Source: an uncultured Bacteroidota bacterium
Lineage (GTDB): Bacteria; Bacteroidota; Bacteroidia; Chitinophagales; Chitinophagaceae
Length of the DNA: 27,389 nt
Reading direction: 5' to 3'
NCBI GenBank assembly: GCA_946479615.1
Contig: CAMLGR010000050.1
Location: 1-27,389, forward strand
The translations under genes and the position numbers were made by a program. Below are positions 21,051-27,389 of this stretch, piece after piece; the first letter of the stretch is position 1, and each line of letters begins with the position of its first letter. Below the pieces are notes generated by a model. That model ran no database searches. It had not been told where the DNA came from and was given only the letters and a program-made list of their open reading frames with translations.

Positions 21051-22214
21051 ATGAAAACGAAACTGATCTATACCATAACAGCATTGCTGTTTGCAGGTAC
21101 CCTTTGCGCCCAGGCCATCGATGAAGAAAAAAACCTGGAAAAAGCTTTTGATAAATCGAAAGATAAATATTCTTTCAGGTACGATCTGCTTTCGGAAATA
21201 CTCCAGATCGGGTTGGACAAAGGAATTTTACAGGGTGATGCGAGCCAGGTAAGCTTTAAATCCACTTTATACGGGTTGATGGTATTGGGAAATAAGGATT
21301 ACGAGATCGATAAATATTATTCAAGAATGAAATTTCAGCGTAACCTGGAGCTGGGTGGAAGTATGTCACTGGCCGATAATGAAAGGATCAACGGGTTTGG
21401 GTTGTCATTAAAATATGCGATCGTCAACCGTCGTGACCTATCCGATAGAAAAGAAGATAAGGAACTTGACCCGGATGTTCATGCCATTCAGCAAAATCTT
21501 GCGACAACGATAGCGCCGGTGATCCAGGCCTATTTAAACGATACGGCCCGCAGCCAGGAAGAAAGAACAAGAGTAGTGCAATTCCTGCATGACAACAGTA
21601 ATATCAAAGACTTCAATGTTTTCTTTGAGCAGTTGAAAACGATCGTGCAATTTTCCAATAATAAGATCATTGGTGCAAAGATGGCCCAGATGCAAACCGA
21701 CCTGGAAACGTTGAATGCAAAATATGATGCCATCACTAAAATGATCGAGAAAAGAGGGTTGCTTACCTTTTCCGCGGAGGGAAAAAATGCAGAAAGCAAA
21801 TGGGAGTTTGCCAAATTCAAACTGGAATACAGTAAAGGATTGGGTTTTGTAAAAGATGACCAAAATCCCTGGGATTTTTATCTTGGTGCTTTTTACAGTA
21901 TGAACCGCGACAGCCTGGCTACCGATAAAAAACTCAACCGCTCGATCGGTACCCTGAAAGGAGGGATCAACCATGTGCTGGTCAGGAAAAATAATCAATC
22001 GTTCGTGGAGATCCTCGGCGGGTTTGAATACAATTCTGTATTTGATGGAAGATATGAAGAAGAAAAAACCAACCAGTTGAATGCGGTATTCAATGTAGCC
22101 TTCCGGCTGGCGCCGAACTTATACCTGCCGCTTGAAATCAAATACGACCCAGAGAACAGCAATTTCTTTGGATTTATCCGCCTGAAATGGGATATGGTCA
22201 GGGGGGCTAATTAA
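21051..22214 (+). CDS. exported, probably outer-membrane protein of unknown function
   Basis: The 387-residue precursor starts with a signal peptide (MKTKLIYTITALLFAGTLCAQA). The mature protein has a helical central region (about 145-235; many charged heptad-like residues such as MAQMQTDLETLNAKYDAITKMIEK) followed by a strand-rich C-terminal half. That half has short amphipathic segments ending in aromatic residues (WDFYLGAFYS, FVEILGGFEYNS, LNAVFNVAFRL, LYLPLEIKYD, FFGFIRLKWD), as in a small beta-barrel. The earlier part (about 100-125) also has strands (FQRNLELGGSMSL, FGLSLKYAIV). No known family is recognised. It is the second gene after the 89-aa protein and ends just before an inverted repeat. 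Confidence 0.78.
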   Translation: MKTKLIYTITALLFAGTLCAQAIDEEKNLEKAFDKSKDKYSFRYDLLSEILQIGLDKGILQGDASQVSFKSTLYGLMVLGNKDYEIDKYYSRMKFQRNLELGGSMSLADNERINGFGLSLKYAIVNRRDLSDRKEDKELDPDVHAIQQNLATTIAPVIQAYLNDTARSQEERTRVVQFLHDNSNIKDFNVFFEQLKTIVQFSNNKIIGAKMAQMQTDLETLNAKYDAITKMIEKRGLLTFSAEGKNAESKWEFAKFKLEYSKGLGFVKDDQNPWDFYLGAFYSMNRDSLATDKKLNRSIGTLKGGINHVLVRKNNQSFVEILGGFEYNSVFDGRYEEEKTNQLNAVFNVAFRLAPNLYLPLEIKYDPENSNFFGFIRLKWDMVRGAN

Positions 22215-22225
22215 GTGAAGGGTTG

Positions 22226-22303
22226 AAAGTTTAAGGGTTTAATAATTGAATGGTTTAATGATCCGGATTTAACAACCATTAAACTATTAAACCCTCAAAC
22301 TTT
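22226..22303. repeat. TTTAAGGGTTTAATA inverted repeat
   Basis: Nineteen-bp arms (22226-22244 and 22285-22303) match at 18 positions, and TTTAATG near the loop continues the pairing after a bulge. It lies between the outer-membrane protein gene and the LptF/G gene on the same strand. Confidence 0.8.
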
Positions 22304-22338
22304 TAAACACCTTGCTCTTTCATTCCGCCCAAATGCTG

Positions 22339-22346
22339 TTACTTCG
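22339..22346 (+). promoter_or_regulatory. -7-like box of the LptF/G gene
   Basis: TTACTTCG ends seven bases before the ATG at 22354. It differs from TAnnTTTG at two positions but resembles the TTACTTTG before pckA. It favours the ATG at 22354 over upstream in-frame TTG (22312) and ATG (22333) codons. Confidence 0.35.
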
Positions 22347-22353
22347 CGGAAGT

Positions 22354-23451
22354 ATGCACAAACTTGACTGGTATATACTGAAGAGATTCCTGGTTACCTT
22401 CTTCTTTTGCATGGTGCTTTTCATGTTGGTGGCCATAGCGGTTGACAGTAGTGAGAAGGCGGATGATTTTGTAAAGACCGGTCTTAGCACTGCCCAGATC
22501 ATCAAGCAATATTATTTTGGATTTGTGCCCTATATCTGGGGTCTTCTTTTTCCCTTATTTGTTTTTATCGCTGTTATTTTTTTTACCAGCCGGATGGCTA
22601 CACGGTCAGAGATCATTGCCATCCTGGCCAGCGGGACCAGTTACAACCGGATGCTGCGCCCCTACCTGGTAGGTGGTTTGCTGCTTGCTGTGGCGCTATG
22701 GTTTGGCGACCGTTACCTGATTCCCAAAGCCAATGCTATCAACAGTGATTTCAAGACGAATTATCTCGATAAAAATGATCCCACCAAGAATATCAATACG
22801 GTGAATTGCCGGAACTGTTATTACCGCCGGCTGGATTCGGTCACATATGTTGGGATCAAGGAGTATGATACGGCTACGATGAGTGCGACCATGTTCTTTA
22901 TGGACAAGGTAAGGAATGATAAAGTGGTCTATAACCTCCGCGCCAACGGGGTGAGATGGGATACGGCCACCCATAAATGGAACCTCACCGGTGTAGTGGA
23001 ACGGAAGATCGACAGTATGCAGGAAGCGACAACGAGTACTCCCAGCATGACCCTGAGTATCGGGTTAAGACCGGAAGAACTTCGAAAGGATGAATATTTA
23101 AAAGACAGGTTGAATACACCACAGCTCCTGGCATTTATCAAGCGGGAGGAAGCGAGAGCTACCGAGGGTTTGAATGGATTGAAAGTGGAACTGTACCGGC
23201 GAACGGCCACGCCGTTCGCTGTGTTATTGCTCACCATTATCGGGGCGGTTATTGCCAGCAGAAAAACAAGGGGTGGAAGTGGTATGCACCTGGCCATCGG
23301 CATTGTGACGGCGGCACTATTTATTGTATCCGACCGGTTCTCTACCGTATTTGCTACCAAGGGCAGTTTCCCACCTTTACTGGCTGCCTGGCTCCCGAAT
23401 ATTGCCTTCTCTTTCGTGGCCTTTTACATGTATAAAAAAACGCCGAAATAA
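22354..23451 (+). CDS. LptF/LptG family permease (YjgP/YjgQ)
   Basis: This is an inner-membrane subunit of the LptB2FG system, which extracts lipopolysaccharide and drives it across the periplasm. The 365 residues from the chosen ATG show three N-terminal transmembrane segments (about 9-33, 50-75 and 100-122), a periplasmic beta-jellyroll region (about 125-270) and three C-terminal segments (about 285-305, 312-330 and 337-358), the family layout. The MATRSEIIAILASGTSY helix between segments 2 and 3 is the coupling region. LptF and LptG cannot be separated with certainty. In other Bacteroidota this permease gene often follows tgt; here 4.5 kb separates them. Confidence 0.9.
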   Translation: MHKLDWYILKRFLVTFFFCMVLFMLVAIAVDSSEKADDFVKTGLSTAQIIKQYYFGFVPYIWGLLFPLFVFIAVIFFTSRMATRSEIIAILASGTSYNRMLRPYLVGGLLLAVALWFGDRYLIPKANAINSDFKTNYLDKNDPTKNINTVNCRNCYYRRLDSVTYVGIKEYDTATMSATMFFMDKVRNDKVVYNLRANGVRWDTATHKWNLTGVVERKIDSMQEATTSTPSMTLSIGLRPEELRKDEYLKDRLNTPQLLAFIKREEARATEGLNGLKVELYRRTATPFAVLLLTIIGAVIASRKTRGGSGMHLAIGIVTAALFIVSDRFSTVFATKGSFPPLLAAWLPNIAFSFVAFYMYKKTPK

Positions 23452-23597
23452 TCAGGATTTAATGATGAATTATGAGTTATGATTGGGTGATCCATCATTC
23501 ATAATTGTCAAATTCCTCCCGGTCATGCTCCTGTCACCAACGTTTGGTTGCATAGCGGTAACGATTGCATGATTTGTAGAACATAGTTCCCTTATTT

Positions 23598-23629
23598 TTT
23601 GCTGCGGCAGGCATCATTAACTACCTTTA
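23598..23629 (+). promoter_or_regulatory. promoter of citrate synthase gene
   Basis: TTTG (23598-23601), a 20-bp spacer, then TACCTTTA (23622-23629). Spacing and sequence fit the Bacteroidota -33/-7 consensus well. The start codon follows 39 bp later, so this mRNA should have a leader, unlike several others here. The remaining 150 bp of the upstream gap hold an imperfect AATTATGA hairpin (23463-23507). Confidence 0.7.
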
Positions 23630-23668
23630 GCCCTCTACTGAACAAGGGGAATTTCTTAAATAATTTTC

Positions 23669-24994
23669 ATGAAATCACTAAAAGAAAAGTTCAAGGCGAA
23701 AGCTGAACAGCTGAGCGCAGATCTCAAGGTAATTTTAAAGGAACATGGTAATAAAGTGGTCGGGGAGGTGCAACTGGCGCAGGTTTACCAGGGAATGAGG
23801 GGAATGACAGGCTTAGTGACCGAAACCTCCTTGCTCGATGCCCAGGAAGGCATTCGTTTCAGGGGATATTCTATTCCGGAACTCAGGCAGAAACTGCCGA
23901 AAATACCTGGTGGCACAGAACCTTTGCCTGAAGGATTGTTTTACCTGATGCTGATCGGGGAATTGCCTACCGAAGAAGAGGTGCAGGAAGTGACTTCTAT
24001 TTTGCAGCGCCGCAGCCATGTCCCCAATCACGTATTTCATACTATCGAAGCATTACCGCTGAATACACACCCGATGACACAATTTGTCGTAGGGGTGATG
24101 GCTTTGCAGACCGAGAGCCAGTTTGCTAAAAAATATGCGGACGGTCTTAATAAAAAGGATTACTGGGAAGCGGTATTTGAAGATTCCATGGACCTGATCG
24201 CGAGACTGCCCCGCGTAGCTGCCTATATTTATCGCCGTAAATACAAATTCGGGGATCATATTCAACCAAATGGCTTACTGGACTGGGCGGGCAACTTTGC
24301 GCACATGCTCGGGTTCGAGGATGAGAAATTTAAAAAGCTCATGCGTTTGTACCTGACGATCCATGCGGATCACGAAGGAGGAAATGTGTCTGCGCATGCT
24401 ACACACCTGGTAGGATCTGCTTTATCCGATCCTTATCTTTCTTTTGCAGCAGGTATGAATGGACTGGCAGGCCCGCTGCATGGATTGGCCAACCAGGAAG
24501 TGATCAAATGGATCTTTGAAATGCAACAGGCGCTGGGTACGGAAACGCCTGATGCAAAACAGATAGAAGAATACGTAAAGAAAACATTGAGCGAAGGAAA
24601 AGTAGTACCGGGATACGGACATGCTGTACTTCGCCAGACCGATCCCAGGTTCACGGCACAAATGGAATTCGGAAAGCAATATATGCCTGATGATCCGCTG
24701 GTGAATACTGTCTGGAAAATATATGAAGTGGTGCCGCCGATCCTGCAATCGCTGGGTAAGGTAAAAAACCCATGGCCGAATGTGGATGCACACAGTGGTG
24801 CGTTGCTGGTGCATTTCGGAATGAAGGAATATGAATATTATACGGTGCTGTTTGGTGTGAGCCGTGCATTGGGTGTGCTGGCCAGTTTATGCTGGGACAG
24901 GGCATTGGGATATGCACTGGAAAGACCAAAATCAGTGACTACAGATATGGTGAAAAAATGGCTCAATGGTGAAGGAGAGATATGGGGAGATTAA
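23669..24994 (+). CDS. gltA: citrate synthase, mitochondrial-like type
   Basis: It condenses oxaloacetate and acetyl-CoA to citrate at the entry of the TCA cycle. The 441 residues contain the catalytic triad His271 (GPLHGLANQ), His318 (GYGHAVLR) and Asp373 (NVDAHSG). Spacings of 47 and 55 residues are close to those of pig citrate synthase His274/His320/Asp375. Long blocks such as HADHEGGNVSAHATHLVGS (232-250) and YYTVLFGVSRALGVLA resemble the mitochondrial enzyme more than hexameric E. coli GltA. There is no targeting peptide. It has a good promoter and a strong terminator and looks monocistronic. The dimeric, NADH-insensitive type is expected by homology. Confidence 0.95.
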   Translation: MKSLKEKFKAKAEQLSADLKVILKEHGNKVVGEVQLAQVYQGMRGMTGLVTETSLLDAQEGIRFRGYSIPELRQKLPKIPGGTEPLPEGLFYLMLIGELPTEEEVQEVTSILQRRSHVPNHVFHTIEALPLNTHPMTQFVVGVMALQTESQFAKKYADGLNKKDYWEAVFEDSMDLIARLPRVAAYIYRRKYKFGDHIQPNGLLDWAGNFAHMLGFEDEKFKKLMRLYLTIHADHEGGNVSAHATHLVGSALSDPYLSFAAGMNGLAGPLHGLANQEVIKWIFEMQQALGTETPDAKQIEEYVKKTLSEGKVVPGYGHAVLRQTDPRFTAQMEFGKQYMPDDPLVNTVWKIYEVVPPILQSLGKVKNPWPNVDAHSGALLVHFGMKEYEYYTVLFGVSRALGVLASLCWDRALGYALERPKSVTTDMVKKWLNGEGEIWGD

Positions 24995-25013
24995 ACCTCA
25001 CTTTAAGTAATGT

Positions 25014-25049
25014 AAAGCCCCGTCTTTTTAAAAAGACGGGGCTTTTTTA
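25014..25049 (+). terminator. intrinsic terminator of citrate synthase gene
   Basis: Sixteen-bp arms (25014-25029 and 25030-25045, AAAGCCCCGTC.../...GACGGGGCTTT) meet without a spacer, so the real loop is the central T/A bases. A T-rich tract follows. It lies 20 bp after the stop codon. Confidence 0.93.
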
Positions 25050-25062
25050 TTTATAACCCCCT

Positions 25063-25080
25063 GATTTTACGCGTAAAATC
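25063..25080. promoter_or_regulatory. 18-bp perfect palindrome, candidate operator
   Basis: GATTTTACGCGTAAAATC is its own complement over 18 bp. It lies after the citrate synthase terminator and 34 bp before the TTTG of a weak promoter candidate for the ytxH gene. It has no T-tract and no loop, so a protein-binding dyad is more likely than a terminator. The regulator is unknown. Confidence 0.5.
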
Positions 25081-25113
25081 CGATCTGTGTATGAATTCTG
25101 CGCCTGGCAGGGG

Positions 25114-25144
25114 TTTGCTGCTATGTTTTTTTCTGGTATGGTTT
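25114..25144 (+). promoter_or_regulatory. weak promoter candidate of the YtxH gene
   Basis: TTTG (25114-25117), a 19-bp spacer, then TATGGTTT (25137-25144), a partial match to TAnnTTTG. The gene starts 45 bp further on. Confidence 0.3.
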
Positions 25145-25188
25145 TTTATAATATTCAGTGAACCTTTATTCAATAACTTTTAAAATAA

Positions 25189-25464
25189 ATGATTATGACA
25201 ACCAGGAACAAAGTATTGTTGGGAATAGTAGGCGCTGCTGCCGCAGGTGTAATAGTGGGTTTACTGATTGCCCCTGAGAAAGGAAAAGATACCCGCAAGA
25301 AGATAAAAAAAACGGCTGGTGACTGGGCCGATACAGTAAGTGGCATGTGGGCAAAAGGAAAAAGAGCCGCAGATGATTATATCGAAGAAGGAAAAGAAAA
25401 ACTGAAACATGCAAAATCAAGCGCAGAAGACAAAGTAAACAAAATGAAAGAAAGCTACAGCTAA
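25189..25464 (+). CDS. YtxH domain protein
   Basis: The 91 residues start with a short hydrophobic segment (about 8-27) that ends in the YtxH hallmark LLIAPEKGKDTRKKI, followed by a charged, amphipathic tail (DDYIEEGKEKLKHAKSSAEDKVNKMKES), probably helical or coiled. YtxH proteins are small membrane-anchored proteins that are often stress-induced; a biochemical role is not established. A second ATG two codons in could also be the start. A hairpin separates it from the holin-like gene, but the three small genes in a row look like one functional group. Confidence 0.85.
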   Translation: MIMTTRNKVLLGIVGAAAAGVIVGLLIAPEKGKDTRKKIKKTAGDWADTVSGMWAKGKRAADDYIEEGKEKLKHAKSSAEDKVNKMKESYS

Positions 25465-25475
25465 GCTATATCCCG

Positions 25476-25512
25476 TCAACTAAAGCAGGTCATTATGATC
25501 TGCTTTAGTTGA
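25476..25512 (+). terminator. hairpin after the YtxH gene
   Basis: Arms 25476-25492 and 25496-25512 pair over 17 positions with one G-T pair (core ACTAAAGCAG/CTGCTTTAGT). The sequence after it is only moderately T-rich (TTTATAAAA), so termination may be partial and read-through to the next gene is possible. Confidence 0.6.
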
Positions 25513-25531
25513 TTTATAAAATACCTCTTTT

Positions 25532-25879
25532 ATGCAAATGGATGATCTTAAAGAAAAGACAACCGATCTTGCCGATCATGTGCAGGATATAGCAGACACC
25601 TTTTACAAACTCACTGTCGTCAATCTCACCCAACGGGTCAGTAATGTGGCTTCCGGCTTGTTTGTCACCTTGCTGGCAGGAATCATTGGTTTTATCGTAT
25701 TGTTATTCTTAGGGGTAGCTCTTTCATTATGGTTGGGCGACCTGCTGGAAAACCGTACTGCCGGATTTTTATTAGGAGCCGCCTTTTTCCTGATCGTTTT
25801 ATTGATCCTGGCGGCGATGCGTAAGAAAATAATATTTCCTTTTATCAGAAACCTGATCATTCGCAAACTATATGACTAA
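25532..25879 (+). CDS. phage-holin-superfamily 6-like membrane protein
   Basis: The 115 residues have an N-terminal amphipathic helix (DLADHVQDIADTFYKLTVVNLTQRVSNVAS), two hydrophobic segments (about 43-70 and 77-96) and a basic C-terminal tail. This matches the holin_3_6 (PF07332-like) proteins that chromosomal Bacteroidota carry outside prophages. No endolysin or phage gene adjoins it, so a lytic role is unlikely; an envelope-maintenance or stress role is inferred. Its end overlaps the next gene by eight bases. An ATG two codons in is an alternative start. Confidence 0.8.
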   Translation: MQMDDLKEKTTDLADHVQDIADTFYKLTVVNLTQRVSNVASGLFVTLLAGIIGFIVLLFLGVALSLWLGDLLENRTAGFLLGAAFFLIVLLILAAMRKKIIFPFIRNLIIRKLYD

Positions 25880-26297
25880 GTCAATCGATACATATGAGGA
25901 CCTGATGCAGGAGAAGGCCCGTTTGAAAGCCTTATTCAAGGCGCAGAAAGAATTGATCCGGGAAGACATCAATGAAATAAAAGAAGAACTGGCTCCGGTA
26001 AAAAAGGCCATTTCTTTTGCCGGTAAATTAACGACCAAGGAATCGGGCAATTTCTTATTGAATGCGACTTCCAATACAGCGATCGATCTTATCGTCAGGA
26101 AATTTTTACTGGCACGTTCGGGCTGGCTGATGAAAATAGTAGTGCCTTTTCTGTTAAAAAATTATTCATCGCATGTGATCGATGAAAATAAGGGTACTAT
26201 CATGAATAAGATATTTTCCTTTTTCGGCAGGAAACATAAGCATTCTGCTAACGGGAAAATGCATCCGCATGCAGAACAGGAGAGCGAGGAGGATTAA
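25872..26297 (+). CDS. hypothetical 141-aa protein of the YtxH/holin group
   Basis: I do not recognise a named family. The N-terminal third is highly charged and helical (EDLMQEKARLKALFKAQKELIREDINEIKEEL, probable coiled coil, about 8-40). A mildly hydrophobic amphipathic region follows (about 75-110, AIDLIVRKFLLARSGWLMKIVVPFLL), then a basic, histidine-rich tail that ends acidic (GRKHKHS...HPHAEQESEED). It overlaps the holin-like gene by eight bases, so translation is coupled. The gene ends before a bidirectional terminator shared with the tRNA. A peripheral membrane role next to the holin-like protein is inferred. Confidence 0.75.
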   Translation: MTKSIDTYEDLMQEKARLKALFKAQKELIREDINEIKEELAPVKKAISFAGKLTTKESGNFLLNATSNTAIDLIVRKFLLARSGWLMKIVVPFLLKNYSSHVIDENKGTIMNKIFSFFGRKHKHSANGKMHPHAEQESEED

Positions 26298-26323
26298 TAG
26301 TATAACCCGACATATAAAAGCAA

Positions 26324-26354
26324 CAAAAAAGCTACTATGATTAGTAGCTTTTTT
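26324..26354. terminator. bidirectional terminator
   Basis: Thirteen-bp perfect arms (26324-26336 and 26342-26354, AAAAAAGCTACTA/TAGTAGCTTTTTT) with a five-base loop. The T-tract works on the plus strand for the 141-aa gene, and the complementary A-tract gives a T-tract on the minus strand for the tRNA. Confidence 0.9.
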
Positions 26355-26356
26355 TG

Positions 26357-26430
<74 letters not shown>

Positions 26431-26451
26431 TTGTTCCTTCCCACGGGGACG

Positions 26452-26459
26452 CAAAAATA
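26452..26459 (-). promoter_or_regulatory. -7 promoter box of tRNA-Ala
   Basis: The minus strand reads TATTTTTG, an exact match to TAnnTTTG, about 21 bases before the mature 5' end. No convincing -33 element was found at 19-21 bp. Confidence 0.55.
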
Positions 26460-27200
26460 ATGGAAAACGACAACTTTTTAAACATTAAATATGGAGTTCC
26501 CGGGGCTTATATTTTACCCTGTTGTTCTTGTCTGCCGCCTATAATTATAATATCCTTTCTGTAGATTTTCCTTATGTCCGCTATATCGTTTCTTCGGGGT
26601 TTCCTTACCTTTTGTCTGTCTTTTCTATATCGTTTGTTGCTGCTGTATATAAGCAGTATTTCAACAGATTCTAAGTGTTCTGTATCCAGTCCTTCCGGGT
26701 TCCTCATTTTCATCGGATACTGTTCACGAACGAAAAAGGTCATTTCACGAACAACTCCTTCGCTCACCACGTATTATTGTTGCAGTTTCCTGGCCGCTAT
26801 GCTACATTGCGCTTGTTGACCGGTATGCAGACGTGCCTGGAATCATGAGAGCGCCCCGGTTCTTCCCGCAACAACATGAAAGAAAAATTGATGGAAAATC
26901 TCATCTATTCAGCAATAAAAATTTTTGTCATGGATACACGGATAAATCCGTGTATCCATGACAAAAATTTTAAAGAAACAATAGGATAAACAATACATAT
27001 AACAGCGGACATCCCTTACCCTGCATTTACATTTATTATCCCCGGTTATTATTGTACAAATCCGTTGCTGTCTTTTCATAGCTTAATATTTACGTTTGTT
27101 TGTACCAGCCATCATATCCCGCGAAACTTCATTTGTTTAAATAAATGATCTTACCTTAAGGGCAGGATAAACACGCTCAACTTAAACGACTGAATTGCAT
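26460..27200. other. 740-bp stretch without a convincing gene
   Basis: It holds short open frames on both strands (26507-26770 minus, 26574-26819 plus) that overlap each other and show no family signature, promoter or start context. It also holds the 26-bp palindrome at 26918-26971 and a possible weak promoter (TACCTTAA near 27154) before the gene at 27201. The plus strand of 26520-26720 is pyrimidine-rich. A decayed gene or small RNA cannot be excluded. Confidence 0.5.
26918..26971. repeat. 26-bp-arm palindrome with 2-base loop
   Basis: Arms 26918-26943 and 26946-26971 are perfectly complementary. The stem core GTCATGGATACACGGAT contains ATCCGTGT on the complementary arm, the same word as in the direct repeats at 97-221. 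The symmetry and A/T-rich ends resemble a bidirectional terminator without a neighbouring gene end. Confidence 0.93.
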
Positions 27201-27389
27201 ATGAAAAATAATCGCCGCGATTTCATTAAGAGATCAGCTACTATTGCCTCTGCACTGTCAGTAGGCGGAATCGGTGTTGTCAACGCATCAACCCCTTTCA
27301 TACATACAAAACCAAACACCAGGGAAAATTTTGGCGGCGTAGCTAAAGATGCCGGCATGCAACTGAGCGAAGCCTATTTCTGGGGTATG
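27201..27389 (+). CDS. N terminus of a Tat-exported protein (partial)
   Basis: Only the first 63 codons are inside the window. The start is MKNNRRDFIKRSATIASALS, a twin-arginine signal (RRDFIK, close to the S/T-RRxFLK consensus) followed by a hydrophobic, alanine-rich stretch. After a polar linker the visible mature part begins GGVAKDAGMQLSEAYFWGM. Tat signals of this kind in Bacteroidota precede sugar-phosphate isomerase/epimerase-like, mannonate-dehydratase-like or Gfo/Idh/MocA proteins. The short piece could fit a TIM-barrel enzyme of that sort, but the family cannot be fixed here. Confidence 0.8.
   Translation, partial: MKNNRRDFIKRSATIASALSVGGIGVVNASTPFIHTKPNTRENFGGVAKDAGMQLSEAYFWGM

Noticed and set aside
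25532..25879. Prophage remnant suggested by a holin-like gene
   Set aside because: No endolysin, integrase, structural or attachment-site sequence is near; holin-like proteins of this type are common in Bacteroidota chromosomes.
26507..26770. Minus-strand frame of 87 codons
   Set aside because: Lysine/arginine-rich translation with no recognisable motif; overlapped by a plus-strand frame, with no promoter or start context. Kept only as part of the gene-free stretch.

Overview
The window looks like chromosomal DNA of a Bacteroidota member, most likely the Chitinophagales/Chitinophagaceae. Three things point there. Many genes are preceded by boxes close to the Bacteroidota -7 element TAnnTTTG rather than by clear Shine-Dalgarno sequences. 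Gene content fits: a mitochondrial-type citrate synthase, PurS, ATP-dependent PEP carboxykinase, a DUF922 lipid-bilayer-exported protein, a PepSY-like protein and a YtxH/holin-type set. The one tRNA (Ala, anticodon GGC) has no encoded CCA. There is no rRNA, CRISPR array, transposase or prophage in the window.

Layout. 1-2021 (minus): PduO adenosyltransferase, a LolD/MacB-type ABC ATPase and GatC, separated by two copies of a GTGAATA-rich hairpin repeat. 2098-3820 (plus): TrpS and a deoxynucleoside kinase. 3980-6229 (minus): a secreted HEXXH (DUF922) protein and PckA. 6620-9813 (plus): Xaa-Pro aminopeptidase, PssA overlapping PurS, and RsmI. 9873-13751 (plus): three exported proteins (PepSY-like, M28 peptidase, M1 peptidase). 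13989-16553 (minus): an orphan LuxR-type response regulator, RsmG and a membrane glycosyltransferase. Tgt (16661-17800) is divergent from the glycosyltransferase.

17854-22214 is the least conventional part. A minus-strand four-gene operon encodes a 114-aa unknown protein, a 7-TM membrane protein, a histidine kinase with no sensory domain, and a NarL/LuxR response regulator. Divergent to it is an intergenic region with three AAACGGT repeats and a candidate ~105-nt RNA that has both a promoter and an intrinsic terminator. Then come two unrecognised plus-strand genes: an 89-aa protein and a 387-aa exported, probably outer-membrane protein. I infer the unit is a two-component system with a split multi-pass sensor, possibly controlling the RNA and/or the envelope pair.

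22354-26297 returns to core genes (LptF/G permease, citrate synthase) and a YtxH/holin/coiled-coil set that resembles an envelope or stress module. A tRNA-Ala, about 770 bp without a convincing gene, and the start of a Tat-exported protein close the window.

Two patterns run through the whole window. First, many intergenic gaps hold long inverted repeats, each built from different short words (perfect arms up to 39 bp). Second, several -7 boxes end only 4-7 nt before the start codon, which predicts leaderless or nearly leaderless mRNAs. Starts given here replace upstream TTG/GTG starts wherever an ATG agrees better with the signal peptide, family length or promoter.
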